From contig JAUIRK010000292.1 of the NCBI GenBank assembly GCA_030549495.1, forward strand, positions 679,001 through 743,000: a stretch of DNA of 64,000 nucleotides. The letters run 5' to 3'. The DNA comes from Nectonema munidae (Eukaryota; Nematomorpha; Nectonematoida; Nectonematidae). The position numbers and the translations under genes are program-made. This document shows, piece by piece, positions 49,229 to 62,000 of the stretch. The stretch's first letter is position 1; the number at the start of each line of letters is the position of its first letter. The notes under the pieces are model-generated. The model saw only the letters and a list, made by a program, of their open reading frames with translations, was not told where the DNA came from and did not search any database.

Positions 49229-49699
49229 CAAGGATGGATTTAGGGGGGGGGGGGGGGGTACGTGAAGGGGCGGCACCCCCCTCCCCTGTTTTTTTATAGT
49301 TGAGTTTTTGGTTGGTGAAATATACACACATTTCAAAAAATAAGCTCATATGAAATGAAATTATAAAGACAATGTAGTAACCTTAAATTTGAATCTTTAT
49401 GATAAAGGTTAAATGTGGTGTGGTATTTTCATCGAAAAAAGTACTAATTTGCAGCTAACCTAATAGCTATGGATAATCTAGCAGAAGCGAGGCTTAAACC
49501 CGGAACTTCAGATCGATAGCAGCGCTTCTGACCGTTTAACCTCGCAGCCAATAAACCACTTATTTTTGATAAAAACCGAAAAGTTACTTTAAACTTTTAA
49601 ATAACAACTTTTCACGATAGAAAATATTAGGAAAAAAAATCGAAAAAGTGGCACAGCCCTCCCCCCTCCCTTCCAATTTTTGACCAAGGTCCATCCCTG
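49229..49699. mobile_element. 471-bp hAT MITE carrying a SINE
   Basis: Ends CAAGGATGGATTTAG and the complement of CAGGGATGGACCTTGG; the 8-bp target ATTCATAT is duplicated perfectly on both sides (49221-49228, 49700-49707). G-runs near the left and C-runs near the right end are mutual complements. A tRNA-derived SINE lies inside. Confidence 0.88.
49411..49556 (-). repeat. tRNA-derived SINE, family B
   Basis: On the minus strand GGCTGCGAGGTTAAACGGTC (A box) and CCGGGTTTAAGCCTCG (B box, GGTTTAAGCC) form a tRNA-like head, and the 3' part ends TTCGATGAAAATACCACAC. That tail matches the CGATGAAAACACC tail of family A although the heads differ. Confidence 0.65.
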
Positions 49700-49707
49700 A
49701 TTCATAT

Positions 49708-50496
49708 GTACATATATAAATCCTGTAATACGTCAATATACAAGATAACGACATATTGTTTCGAATTATCAAACGACCGAGCGACACAATTGGGTGCTTT
49801 TATTAGCCTTTAGTGTGCTCTTGAAATTGTGTACATATTTTGAAACCATATTCTCAGTGTTGTTTCTCGTCACTTTGATAAATTACTCGTATCTTTTCAT
49901 TTATTAAACACAGGTATGCAAAGAAAGTAAGATAAATACTTTTAGTTTAAAATTTTTCATTTAGTACTATTTGTTACTTTGATTTATTGCAACAAATAAT
50001 AGTGGAGTAGATTCATGTAAAAAAAAATATATACATAATAAGTTAATAATAAAATAAAGCGAAGAATTAAAAACGTTTTTAAAAATAATATAAATTATAA
50101 CTATTAACTATGATAACGGTAAAAGCAAAAAGTTAGATCGTAAATTTGGCTGTTATAAAATTTGAATTGTTTCTTTCATATTCTTGAAGCAAAGAGTCAT
50201 TCTTGAAGTCTGTTAATAAAAAAATTGAAAAATAAAATTATTAACATGCTCTTAATATGCTGGAGATGAGAAAAAGCTTAGCGAAAAGGGAATAGTATTT
50301 TGGGGAAATAATTCATATGAGCTTAAAATATTAACAAAAAATCTAAAGTATTGTAATTGGATATTATAATAATATTTTCATTGGTTTTTTTTATAGTTGC
50401 ATTATGTTCTCAATTAAAACTACATTCGGAAAATCTTGGTACTATTCACAATTTTTCCATTTCTCTTTATTGAAATGTGTAAATATTTCTTTATTT
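49708..50496. other. AT-rich intergenic spacer
   Basis: Nothing supported. Confidence 0.35.
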
Positions 50497-51095
50497 CAGA
50501 GTTTTTCGATCTATTACGTCGTTGTTGCAATCAATTACGTCAATTTTCATTCAATTACGTCGTTGTTGCAATCAATTACGTCAGTTTTAAAAATAAGAAA
50601 AATTCACGATCGCACTATTAATGGAGAAAATTTTCAAGGGTGTCTTGGCGATTTGAAATTGAAATGTTCTGAGCTAAATATTGAAAATCCAGTATTGATA
50701 ATGGACAATGCATCAATTTATCGTTTCCGAAACTTGTGCTTTGAAGGATTTAATGTGATGTTTTTACTGCCCATTTTTGAATCCAATTGAAAATTGTTTC
50801 AGCAAATGGAAAACTTTGGTGACAAGACAAGAGTGCGTTAATGAGTCTCAGCTGAAAACCCGAATCAGCAGTGCTTTCACAGAAATCACTAGTTCAGATT
50901 GCAATGGATATTACAGAAATATGATTTTGAACATCAACAAATCTTCAAACTATGAGCATATTGATTGTTAGTAAATAAAATTTTATTTTACGTTTTTTTT
51001 ATTTTCTTATTTTTAAAACTGGCGTAATTGAATGCAATAACAACGTAATTGACGTAATTGATTGCAACAACGACGTAATATATCGAAAAACTCTG
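50497..51095 (+). mobile_element. IS630/Tc1-type transposon with ~100-bp compound terminal repeats
   Basis: Both ends start CAGAGTTTTTCGAT and stay complementary for ~100 bp, each arm holding two copies of a GTTGTTGCAATCAATTACGT-type unit and ending CAGTTTTAAAAATAAGAAAA. Between the arms is a shortened transposase: HDRTINGENFQGCL, NPVLIMDNASIY, then after a frame change NPIENCFSKWKTLV and SSDCNGYYRNM. DN and LNPIEN(x)FSxWK are the second and third catalytic blocks of the DDE_3 (IS630/Tc1) family. The N-terminal half with the HTH and first Asp is deleted. A TA duplication is uncertain (TA-TTT on the left, TA on the right). 599 bp. Confidence 0.88.
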
Positions 51096-51369
51096 TAAAA
51101 GATAAAAAGATATGCACTTTTTGTGTACTTAAAGTTTAAGCATTTTATCAGTACTAATTAGAACAGTTAAACTAAAACCCAACAGAAAGACTGGAATATG
51201 AAGTTAAATTGTAATAAAATCAGGTAATTATTTCGCCTTTTTGCAATGCAATGCAATTATATTACATCTATAGAATAAAAAAATAGAAGAAAAAATGGAA
51301 TATATTATGAATTAGTACCTAGGCATATGAATAAATAAAGGAAATTACCGAATTGAAAAGAGTCTTGGA

Positions 51370-51700
51370 TTTTAGCATTTGAACTATCTAAGAAGAAAGG
51401 ATAAGCAAAAGATGAAATATGATTTAGGAGAGGCGCATACTGTTATTGATGTTTGTGGCGTTAAACTCATGATCGGTAGAGAGGAGTGAGGGAGCGAACA
51501 TGTTACACGCGAAAACTTCAAACGAAGACTCCTTGCACTGACTGCTAATCGTATTCTTGATGCTGTCATCACGCAATTGGATGCTGAATACAAAAATGTG
51601 ATGGATACTGAACTGGATACACTTTATTATTAATGTCTTGATAAAGATATCAAGCTCTGTCAGCAAATTATTAAGATGCTTACAGTTTTCGATACGCCCT
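51370..51700 (+). other. Unidentified coding-like tract
   Basis: In one frame with two in-frame stops: KDKQKMKYDLGEAHTVIDV, CGVKLMIGREE, stop, then NFKRRLLALTANRILDAVIT, QLDAEYKNVMDTELDTLYY, stop, then LDKDIKLCQQIIKMLT. GC content and residue mix are far more protein-like than the surroundings, and an AATAAA follows at ~51780. Further scraps (QQELRDYKAASIP, ~52105) may belong to it. Minus-strand frames over it are shadows. I do not recognise the family; a decayed retrocopy or gene relic is the likely reading. Confidence 0.4.
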
Positions 51701-52877
51701 CGTTTCTAAATCATCACTACAATCATTTTATTATATTCAAAATAAAAAGTATAAATGCTTCTTATTGATGTGATGTTAAGAATAAAGTGTATACCATAAA
51801 AACATTTATATTATACTACAGAGAGTGAAACCTAATAAATTATATGTATTACTTTTGGCCCTCTTTTCAGCACACCTTTTTCAAAATTAATTCTTTCCAA
51901 CAATTTTCGCTATAAGCCAAGTGTATCTGAGAAAAGTAATTTCTTGTTTCTTTTAATATATAAAAGATATAATTTCCTCATTCCAGAATTTGTTAAATAT
52001 TTTTTTGTTTCTTCTCCACTTTAAAATGACGTTACATTATACAAATTAGGATATGAACTGGATAAAATATGATGGAAAAAGCTCTCTAAAGGCTTTATTC
52101 AGCAAGAACTCAGAGATTACAAAGCTGCAAGTATACCATGATTCTATCGCCATTGAAGTTTGTACTCATTTAGGTGTTCTGAAAAACAGTTTAAAGCATT
52201 ATGCATATTATGTTAACATCAGTAAATCATAGACAATAGTGGAGATCATATGAATTAACTTAATACGTTATAATTATGATATATACTACGACAAGAATAC
52301 AGGATTACTTTCATTTATAGGGTATAATTCTAATTTAAATTCAATGAAAATATAGATCAAATTTATTCAATGATAAGTTTTCTCAAATATTTGCCGAACA
52401 GGATGCCAACTCTCAAAAATAATAGTAGCTCGTTTTTCATAACAACTTTATTGCTATTTCTCAAACGACACTTAAGAATCAATATACTTTTTAAAATATT
52501 TAAATTCATTTCATTTTTTATTTACTTTTAATAATATTTAGTTGGCTTACTTCTGCATTTAAATATGCTAAACAAAATGCTTTTTGTTCATTTCTTTTTA
52601 ATTTTTTAAAGTGCGCAGTGATTTGGAAAATTTGTGAGCAAGTTATTCAGCGGTTTTACTGCAATATCTAGTGCTTATATCAATCCAACTTACATTCTCA
52701 TTCAATGCTTTACAAGCATTAAGAGCAATTGACGAGTTTACAAGGATTTGAATCAGAAACTAATAAAATGTCATACGATTTTTGGATATACTATGTTAAG
52801 ATAAATTTAGTTATATGGTAAAGTAAAACTTTAAGCTGGATACCGTGACTAGAGGAGAAATGTCAAAGGCTGAAAAA
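51701..52877. other. Intergenic spacer between the convergent genes
   Basis: Mostly AT-rich; would contain the RALGAPA 3' UTR at its right end. Confidence 0.35.
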
Positions 52878-53069
52878 TTACCTGGTCGATGATTGCGTTT
52901 TTGCTTTTGAACGAATACTTTTACTAGCGTTTATCACAGTTGAAATAATCAGATTCGGCAAAGTCATACTCTCAATAACAATTCCATTAAATAAAGGGCC
53001 AAATGAAGGCACCTAATAAAGGAAAAGAATGTAAAATTTAAAATACAAGTATGATATCATTGTAATACG
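52878..53069 (-). CDS. RALGAPA1/2: RALGAPA last exon region
   Basis: Last exon 53012-52878: [36 protein letters not shown], then TQSSTR and TAA. Human reads FFGPLFDGAIV and INASRALKSLIPLYQ and goes on ~40 residues further. The stop overlaps a donor-like AG|GTAATT, so a further exon cannot be fully excluded; the only phase-compatible continuation found shows no similarity. Confidence 0.88.
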
Positions 53070-56000
53070 TCATATTTTTTGTCAATTTGAATTCGATAAA
53101 AGTTGGTGCCTTTAAGAGGATATATAACAATAAGGACATCGCAGAATTCTGTTGGTATGGTATTTTTAGCATACTCACGAAAATGATCACTCCAAACAAC
53201 ATGAATTTCATCGTTGCCAATATGCTTGATCTGTTTCATAAAAATAGAATAAGGAATTTGTTAAAAATTAAACAACACTTAGCAAATAAATGAAGGAAAG
53301 TACGTTAAACTTTTAAACGAGGCCTATTTCCTATCATAGTTTTCATCGAGAAGGCACAATTGTGCCGCTTGTATCGAACTATGAGGAAAGTAGGCTTGAT
53401 GCGGGATCGAACCCAAGACCTTGAATTATCGAAGCCCGGTATCTAACCAACCTTACTCACGCCCCCGACTTTGTTTCCAAGGATTCATAGTGGAATTGGA
53501 CCTCATATTATAAATTATGAGGAGCAAACCGGAAAAAAGTTTTAGCAATAAAAATAGGGAAGCGGCGTTTCAGTAGGAAAAATAAACTAAAAATATGCAG
53601 ATACTGATTACTTTTCTAAATGCGCAATCTGTACGATTTGAAGGCATTTTGGTTGCAATGTGAAAGATGATTTCTGTAGTGGGATTAGCATAGTAAATTG
53701 TTGAATCTCCTGCGTGCCCAGAAATTGGCATCTTGCCTAAAAATCCTAAAAAAAAAGAGCGAATGGATTGAAAAAATCAATACTGATAACATACATTCTA
53801 GACAATATTTTCTTCCTTTTAAACGACATAGGTCCACTCGTGGATTCATATTTTAAACAGATATTTCTATAAGCGAAAAAATTTTTATTTCAATTTTTTT
53901 TATAGTTTGTTAATTCAGCTAATTATTGAATAAATAAATATGGCTGTTAAAAGAAAGCAACTTTAGAAAAAATTCTGTAAATATTTTGAACTCAATTTAT
54001 AAGAATTTTTGTTTAAAAAAACCTAAATCGTAAAATCCTATTCCCATATATTTAATTTAATATTAAATAAAATAACTTTAAATAAAGATTTTTACTTATT
54101 TTACACAAAAACATTTTAGATCGATTTGTGGAGCATTGGTGTATTTAGCAAACATTTTATGCCGTCAATTTTATCAAGAAAATAAAAAATTTTAATGTGC
54201 CTGCTTCGTATTTTTATCCTATATTACACCCCTATATATGCCTTGATCATATAATAATAATAATATAATATGAAAAGGTATCCTTTTCAAGGAATATCAC
54301 AAAAGTGGTAAAGCTTTAAAATGTGCAAGAAAGAAGGCTAATACGGTCGGACACACAAAGATTAATTGGCTAATGAGTTAAGGACATTAAATTAGAAGGA
54401 AAAAGATAAGAACAAAGAGAAATTAAAAGAGGCTTGCAAAGAGAATATGGATAAAACTGTCCAAAATAACTAAATAAAAAAAACTTCGTTTAACGTCATT
54501 TGTTCGCGAATCAACAGCGTAAGACGTGCCTAACATAAAAATTTGTGTGACTTTTTATTTGGACCCTGGTGCATTTCTTGACCGCCCTTCCTGGAGACCT
54601 TTAGAATGAAATCACTGAGGTCTAACCACCAGCGCCCGTTGCAAAATAACAATAAGAAAACGAGTATTCGTTTAAAGACCAGATTCTTAGAAAGAATGCT
54701 AATTTAGCGTCGTGGTTACACCCTAGAAAGGCACAATTTTACATATATCAATAAAGAGGACACCGATCAATTGGGAAACTTCTTCATAATTTTTATTCCA
54801 GTGATGGATCAAATATTTATTTTGGAGTCTCAAATAAAAATACTCTCGCTACCAAATTTTAAAGATGCTTATGCGAATATTTTTTTATCTATAATATAAA
54901 CAGTGAACAAAAGCGATTATAATAAAAATTTTTGCCCAATTTTAAATCAATAATTCCAATATTGTTTACAATAATCTGAGAAGGAATGCATATTAGTTCA
55001 TTTAAAACTAAAGAAATAAGCTTATGAAAGAACGATAAATTAGTTCTCATAGCTGCAATATGTTATATATTAATTAAATTATGGCATCAGACTTGCTTGA
55101 AAATCATCTTCAAATTGACATAAATATATCCATCATAATTAGATATTCACAATAGCTAATCTCAGCTTAACTGATAAACAAAAATTCTTCGGAGTGATTT
55201 TGAGTTGCTTTTATTGATATTCCGTCATGTTAATATGATAGGACGTAGCAAGGGCGTCCGCAGTAGGCGACAAGGGGCGGTATTTGCCCCCTCTCCCCTC
55301 CCCCTAGAATTTATAGAGAGTGAAAAAATACAAAAAGAAAGAAAATAAATGGAAAAAATATGGATTTATTAGCAGATTAATACAGTAATTATATTATTAA
55401 CTGCACTTCTGTTGAAACAAAAATTAAATTCGTCGAGGATTTTTGCCAAATTTATCCATCACTTTGTTTTTAATTCTATAAGCTGGCTATTTAATTTATT
55501 ACGATGGGCACTAAGCATACAAAGGCCGGAAAGGCGTTCATCGCTCACTGTTGATCTCAGCCAAGTTATTGCCTCGAACATGTTATTGCCGGCAATGTCA
55601 GCGCAATAAGAATAGCTTTTTGCACAGCAGGAAACAGAGTGGTTTCTTTTAACAGCTCAAGGATACAAAAAATTTTGTCCCTGCGACGTAGTATTGTATT
55701 TGGATTTTACACAATACAAATACACCAATAGGATTTAAAAAACAAATACAAATGTATTTAATCCAATCCTGTTTTTTCGTAAGAATAAAAACAATATATA
55801 AAAAGCTACATCTGCACGTTCCAAAATTATTCGAGGTATGGGTGGTCACTCCTCCGCCGGAAGATTTGTGTCCGTGAAGCCAATATTAAATATTCATTCG
55901 CATCATTTAAGCCAATATTGATCAATGATTAAGTCAAAAGTATTGGATCAACCGGAAACATGGCGGCTTGTTTTCCTCCTTTTTTCTTACATCTCATATT

Positions 56001-59000
56001 CATGTAATGACTGATAGTACAAATAACTCTAAAGACAATCGTTGCATCAAATACAAATGTATTTGAATTTGTGATTGTATTCTTTAATTTCCAATAAAAA
56101 AGTGTAATTATAAATCTTTGAAAGTTATCTTCATCTCAATTTTTGACGTATAAAATGGAAAGTACTAAACTATAACATGTGTGTAAATCGAATGAATTAA
56201 AATGAGCATATTATGATGTCAATTTGACAAATAACATATTTACGAGTTTAATTCAAATATAATATATTGCAGTTAGGTGTTTATAATAAAAAAGAAATAA
56301 TAGAATTCTATATAGAATTATGTTTATATATCATTTTTTCAAAAATTGATTTTGTTTTTACTTTGTACAATATTATTTTCAAGCATATTTTTGAGTATTT
56401 AACTAAATTTAGCGACGCAAAGTCTAGAGCGACGTAACTTTCTTCCTCCCGAGACAATTACAAGCCTTAGACGCCTTATTTAAGCGACTTATTGTCTTTT
56501 TCTGACCCCAATCTGTGCAAAAACGCAAGTTAAAGTGACAATCAATTTCCATTCAAATTCTTCTCCCATTTCCTTATCAACATGACTGTGCATATGTAAT
56601 ATGTATACAATAAAACATCGACTCAAAAGACATTGAATTAAAAAATAAATTTAGACTTTGAAAAGGCATTCACTGTTTATATATGTTTACTAATGGGCGG
56701 AGAGGGGCCATACTGTATATATAGACAGGGAGAAAGAATCCGCGAACCTAAGAATCAAAAACTTCTCCCGAGAACGATATCAACCGTCATGTAATATGAG
56801 ATTGGAATCGGTTATATGAACAATCGCAATCACAGATGTTGACATACATTCAGCGTTTATCACCAGACTCCAAAGCCTTCACACGTGCTATCTATTCAAA
56901 CAACAGTTCCAACAAAAAGAAAGGTACTCACTCTCGAACAGAAGGTTTTTCATTCTTGGGTATGTGATATCTGACCGGAATTGACCATATTTGCTTTTTC
57001 CCTTGAACGGTCTCATCCAGGTTTGACTGTATATGTGAATGTGTATCAGTGTTGGATTAAATACAACTGTATTAGAATTTCAATTGCATTTAAATACAAA
57101 TGTGATGTATTTGTATTTGTAAGTTGATTTTTATATTCAGAATTAAAAGTATTTGTATTGAAATTTCAAAAGGCAATATGTAATCCAACTTCGCTACAGA
57201 CTATGAATTATAGGTAGGTTAAGTGCGTAATTGTACATTATATGCATGAGATATGAAAATATATTTGATTACAACTTTGTAATATTTCTTGAAATGCTCC
57301 TAATAATTTCAAATATCAAAAGAAAATATTTATTATCTATATATAAAATCAGCCAGGAAGTTTTAAACTCTCCAATAAACTATTCGTCCTGTTTGGAACC
57401 TAATTCGTTTCTAAATATCCACTATTTCTTTATCCAATCGCCTTCAAAACATCTTTCACCCAGGTTAAAGCTGGCTTAACCCAAATACAACCAACGTCAC
57501 TTATAGGTGACACCTTATAAATAAAATCGTCTGCCTTTATCAATGCCTTTTAATACAAATCTTCTGCTTTACATTAGATATCGTCTAATTATACTGAACG
57601 TAAAAGGGTTAACCAGTTAACGACCAGAATAATCAGATGATATCTAATGTAAAGCAGAAGATTTGTATTAAAGAGCTTTGATAAACGCAGACGATTTTAT
57701 TTTTGTAAAGACGACTATAGTCGACTATGGGCGTTAACGGGTTAAGTGATGGATAAAGGTCTCTTAGAAGTGCAGCATGAAAAAATTAGAAAAATATTGA
57801 AAAGAATGCAAAAAAAGTAATTGAAATGCCTACCTTTATGTGATTGTATTTTAATTTCTTCTCCAAGATTTTTTAAAAAAGTTTCGTATTGCAGACTACC
57901 AAATGAATTAGAAAGAATAACATCTTTACTTTCTTGACCTGATGCAACATATATAACAGCAATTTTGAAACAGTCGCGACTAAAATAAATACTAATGTCA
58001 GCAGGTATTCAGGAAATTAATCAACGTTTATACTTGATACAGTTGTCTATGTATTTCAAATTGCGCAAAAGTTGATCGTTCTTGTCCATCAAAGATAACA
58101 TTATTTCGGGAGAACAGGATAAAAATCCAATCGCATAGATAAAATTACGACAATTTTTAAAGCGATCTTCTTTGGCGTATATTAAGGGTTCTGTCTCATT
58201 GTAATCTTGAAAAGGACTAAAAGGAAAAAACGGGTTTACAATTTTTTGTTATATTAAAATTTTAAATAAACTACTTATATATGTGGGAGTCACATTCTAA
58301 TAGGTTAATCTCGTTCTTTATTTGTTGATCCAGAAAGATTTGGAACGATTCTTTTTGTTTAGCGCTGGCAGCTATCTTTTCTTCATTAGAAAACGAAGTA
58401 TTGATTTTCAAGCTTTTAAAAATCTACAAAAATAAATATTAGTTATTTGTTTGTCTTTATATATAAGCCAAAAAATAAGAAAATTACGGTTATATTTATA
58501 CACTAAAAACATTTTCAGTGTTTTATACTGACTATATACAAAGATTTTATGATTAAGCATGGAAAGAGGAATTAAAGTAATTAAATATATCAGTTATTTT
58601 GTAAAATTTAAGGACTAAAATAAATCAAAAAGATAAGATAGAAGGAAAATACAAATATTTATCCTAAGAATACTTCACTATTAAGTTTAAAAAAAGTACA
58701 TGATATCAGAGACAAGAAGAATTTAAGAATAAATTTTTAAACAAGTGAATTTTTAGTTGCTTTTTTATTATGTATATTAGTACAACGCAAAATTTTGGTT
58801 TGCTTGATTTTTCTGTCTGATATCAGCGTGGCTTAAAACAGAAAGCCACATGTTGATCTCACTCTAATGAAAAGACTGAACTTATAAAAATAGTAGGCCC
58901 AAAAGTGATTGTCAGTTCCTGAGATCCAAGAAGGGTGCATCTTTAAGAGAAAAAAATAATACATATCGGTATTTGAAGGTAATATGGAATCACAAATGAT

Positions 59001-62000
59001 TAACCAAAACGTTGACTTTGATTATATTGACAAAGCAAAAATTTCTTCATTTGATTTATAAGCGCGATAAAGCATCCAAATTTCAGATTTGTCATTTCAA
59101 GAGAAAGCGTTTCAGTTTGCCATAAAGCTTAAAAGTATTTCATGACAAGAGAAAACCATGAAAGTAGGAAAATTCTAAAAGGAAGACAGCAAGTGAAATA
59201 TGGAAAAAACAGTTTTTGCTTTCCATGATTATACGAGTATTCGTGCGTCTCATTGCATATGTGGTAAACGATCCAAAAAAAATCATCTATTTCTATGGCC
59301 TGTAGTATACTTGATGAGTATACGTGTGCTAGAAAAATCAGCTAAACTACACGTTTTCAGTAACATGATTCTTGAAACATAGCTTCCTGACACCTGCTGG
59401 AGTAGCAAACACAAATATGGATGACAACTTACATTTTTACTGGGTGGCTATAGGGCAAATCGAGAAACCAACTTAAACTAAAAGCTTCCATCAAAAGTTT
59501 CTTCTAAAGGAGTAGAGATTGATTTGATCAGAATAGTAATGCTTGCAATCTTCCACGTGCAGCAATACAAAAGATAATTTCCAAAGAGTTTGAAGATGAG
59601 ATCACTAATACAAAAGAATATAATAGCATCGACATGTCATTTTTGGGTAAAGGCATTGAGAATTTGAAACCAGATGACAGTCAAAACCAGGAAGCAACAA
59701 TTTTTCCATATGAAAGTTAAACCAGTCATCGACTCTCTTATTTCCAAAAGACACAAAACTTCTTTTGACAATTTAGATATAGTATTTTAATAATGGACTG
59801 CTTCTTACGGAATATAAAAAAGGTTCTGTTTAAACGATCTCTTTTATATTGAACAAACTTTAGCCATCATTTCTTATGCAATAAATTGAGGCTTAGCTTT
59901 TAAGATTTTTCAATTAAAAACTAATTTTCTAAAAATTATGTGAACTGGGTGCTGAAGTTACATCAGGCAAAAGTCTAACCTTTCTACAACAGGCATTAAC
60001 TAATTAACTATTCAACTAAATTAATAACTAATTATCATTATGATTTTTAGTGTCAACATTAAATCCTCTTCAAACAGATGTTAATATTGTCTCTGTCGAC
60101 ATTTGATCCTCTCCAAATTATTGTCGACATTATGTGTCAACATTTTGCTGTTTCGTGAATAAAAATCGAGTTGTTTTGATTGCAAAGAGTTGACTACCTA
60201 ACTTTCTTTACTTCTAAAAATTATATAGATCCTTGTAACAAAAAATGTCATTTTCTATCATTAAATAAACATACATGCATTTTAAAAACGTAGTTTTCAT
60301 TGTTAATACAAAATTACCACATAATAATAATAATCAAAATACTCTAAAATAACCACCTTAGAAAAAGTAATTAAGAAACGCCTATAATAAAACAAATGTT
60401 TGTCGTTTTGAATAAAGGCTTTTCCCACTGAATGATTTGCAACTGTTTCGGTGTCACTTATATCTCGAGACAAACCTACAAAATATAGAAGTAAATTAGG
60501 ATAGAAAGATTGATTTACCTCTTGAAGATAATCACTGCACTCTTCAGAAAAATTTAAACTCCGATCCTTCAAGTGAATAAGAGATGAATTATTAATGAGA
60601 TGGGCAACATTTTTGGAAGTGTTTTTCCCATTGTCGACAGAAGATAAATCAAAGCAGAACTTCCCTGAAGAATTTCGTACAATTAGCCGAAAGCTATTTG
60701 ATTTAGTATCAAATTCAATAAATGAAAATAAGGAATTCTCTTTAAGACCAATGATCTAAAGACATATACATACATATTTATTGACAAAAAATAGGAGAAA
60801 TGAAATTATTTTGCCTGGTAATTAGAAGTAAAAATGGAAGAAGAAAGTGCCACGTAAGAATCATATTCATCCGAATCTTTAATGCAGGAATCCATTTTGG
60901 AAGAGTTGAACTGCATAGATGGAGGATATGCAAACAGAAAGGAAGAAATGTAGTTGAGTAGAGTGCGATTAAATTTAGTGTCTTGGTACTTGGTAGTGGT
61001 GTTAGTAGTTGCATCTTCAAGTAAGATTTAGAATTATACAAACAGATGAATAAAAATTGGCAACATATTTATCAATTTGAAAAGTATAAGAACGTTTTTT
61101 CAATTATATATCTTATTATTATTATTATTATTATCAGTTAGATTGTATAATTTTTCTACTGCACCTATTTATAATTTTTCGAGAGCTTCACTTAATTATA
61201 ATTTTTCAACTCTGCTTCCACTTGTTCGTAATTTTACGACTGCAACTCTATTTATGTATACTTTTCTAACACTGATGACTCCACCTATTTATATTATGTG
61301 ATGTTGACTTAAACTTATAATTATGCAACATCACCTTTTGTGTTTCAAATATCATAAGTCTTCAACTTCAAATAATGAAACATCAGTTAAGAATTACCGA
61401 GTCACTAGTTAGTTTTCAATAGTCATTGAAAGATAGATGTCCTGAATCTTACACGGTTCTGCTTTATGTTGCAATGCAAAATGTTTGCTCCATTTTCTTG
61501 AACATATTTTATTGAAATATTTCATTGATTTGTATTTGTAGTTTAGTGTCTTACTTAGATTGTCTTCAAATTCAAAATATTCCCTGTAAACATTTTTATC
61601 TTCCCAAAGAAATAGCATTCAAAAACAAAATTCATCAAAAATTTTTTTTTTCAAATGTATATGTGTACTTTCTACACATAAAGTGAGCTTTGTTCCTTTA
61701 CAAGGTGTAATAAAAAAAAGTTCATCCTTTAATTTTTCTGCTCCTTTCTTTGAGTTACAAAAACAAAACGTTTGTCCAAAATGATAAACCTTTTTATGTA
61801 GCGTTTTTCCAAAGTTGGGAACTAAAAACAGTGTCAATGAATATATTTTTTAATATAACTAAATCTAAAATCAGAGTAACAGCAGCAATAGTTATTAAAA
61901 ACTCTTTCTTAAAACTGAATGAAAACAAAATTGACATACTATGTTATAAGGTAGAAATATAATAGATATTGAAAAGTTGAGAAAAGGGGTCAAAAATAAA

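Larger units (their letters stand above)
53746..57833. other. RALGAPA intron (4.1 kb)
   Basis: Contains a hAT remnant (55259-55610), repeated ATACAAATGTATTT words (55690-56110), a short MITE (57047) and a palindromic TTAA-MITE pair (57517). A GC-richer patch at 56700-57020 and an AGCGACG-rich patch at 56410-56500 are unidentified. Confidence 0.45.

Noticed and set aside
51384-51666. Two minus-strand frames over the intergenic tract
   Set aside because: Composition and continuity favour the plus-strand reading.
60303-60518. Minus-strand open frame continuing past the pre-GAP exon ([10 protein letters not shown]...)
   Set aside because: It runs through the splice donor and is out of phase with the next exon; treated as intron.
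60778-61041. Minus-strand frame [15 protein letters not shown]
   Set aside because: Shifted shadow of the RALGAPA exon at 61014-60815.
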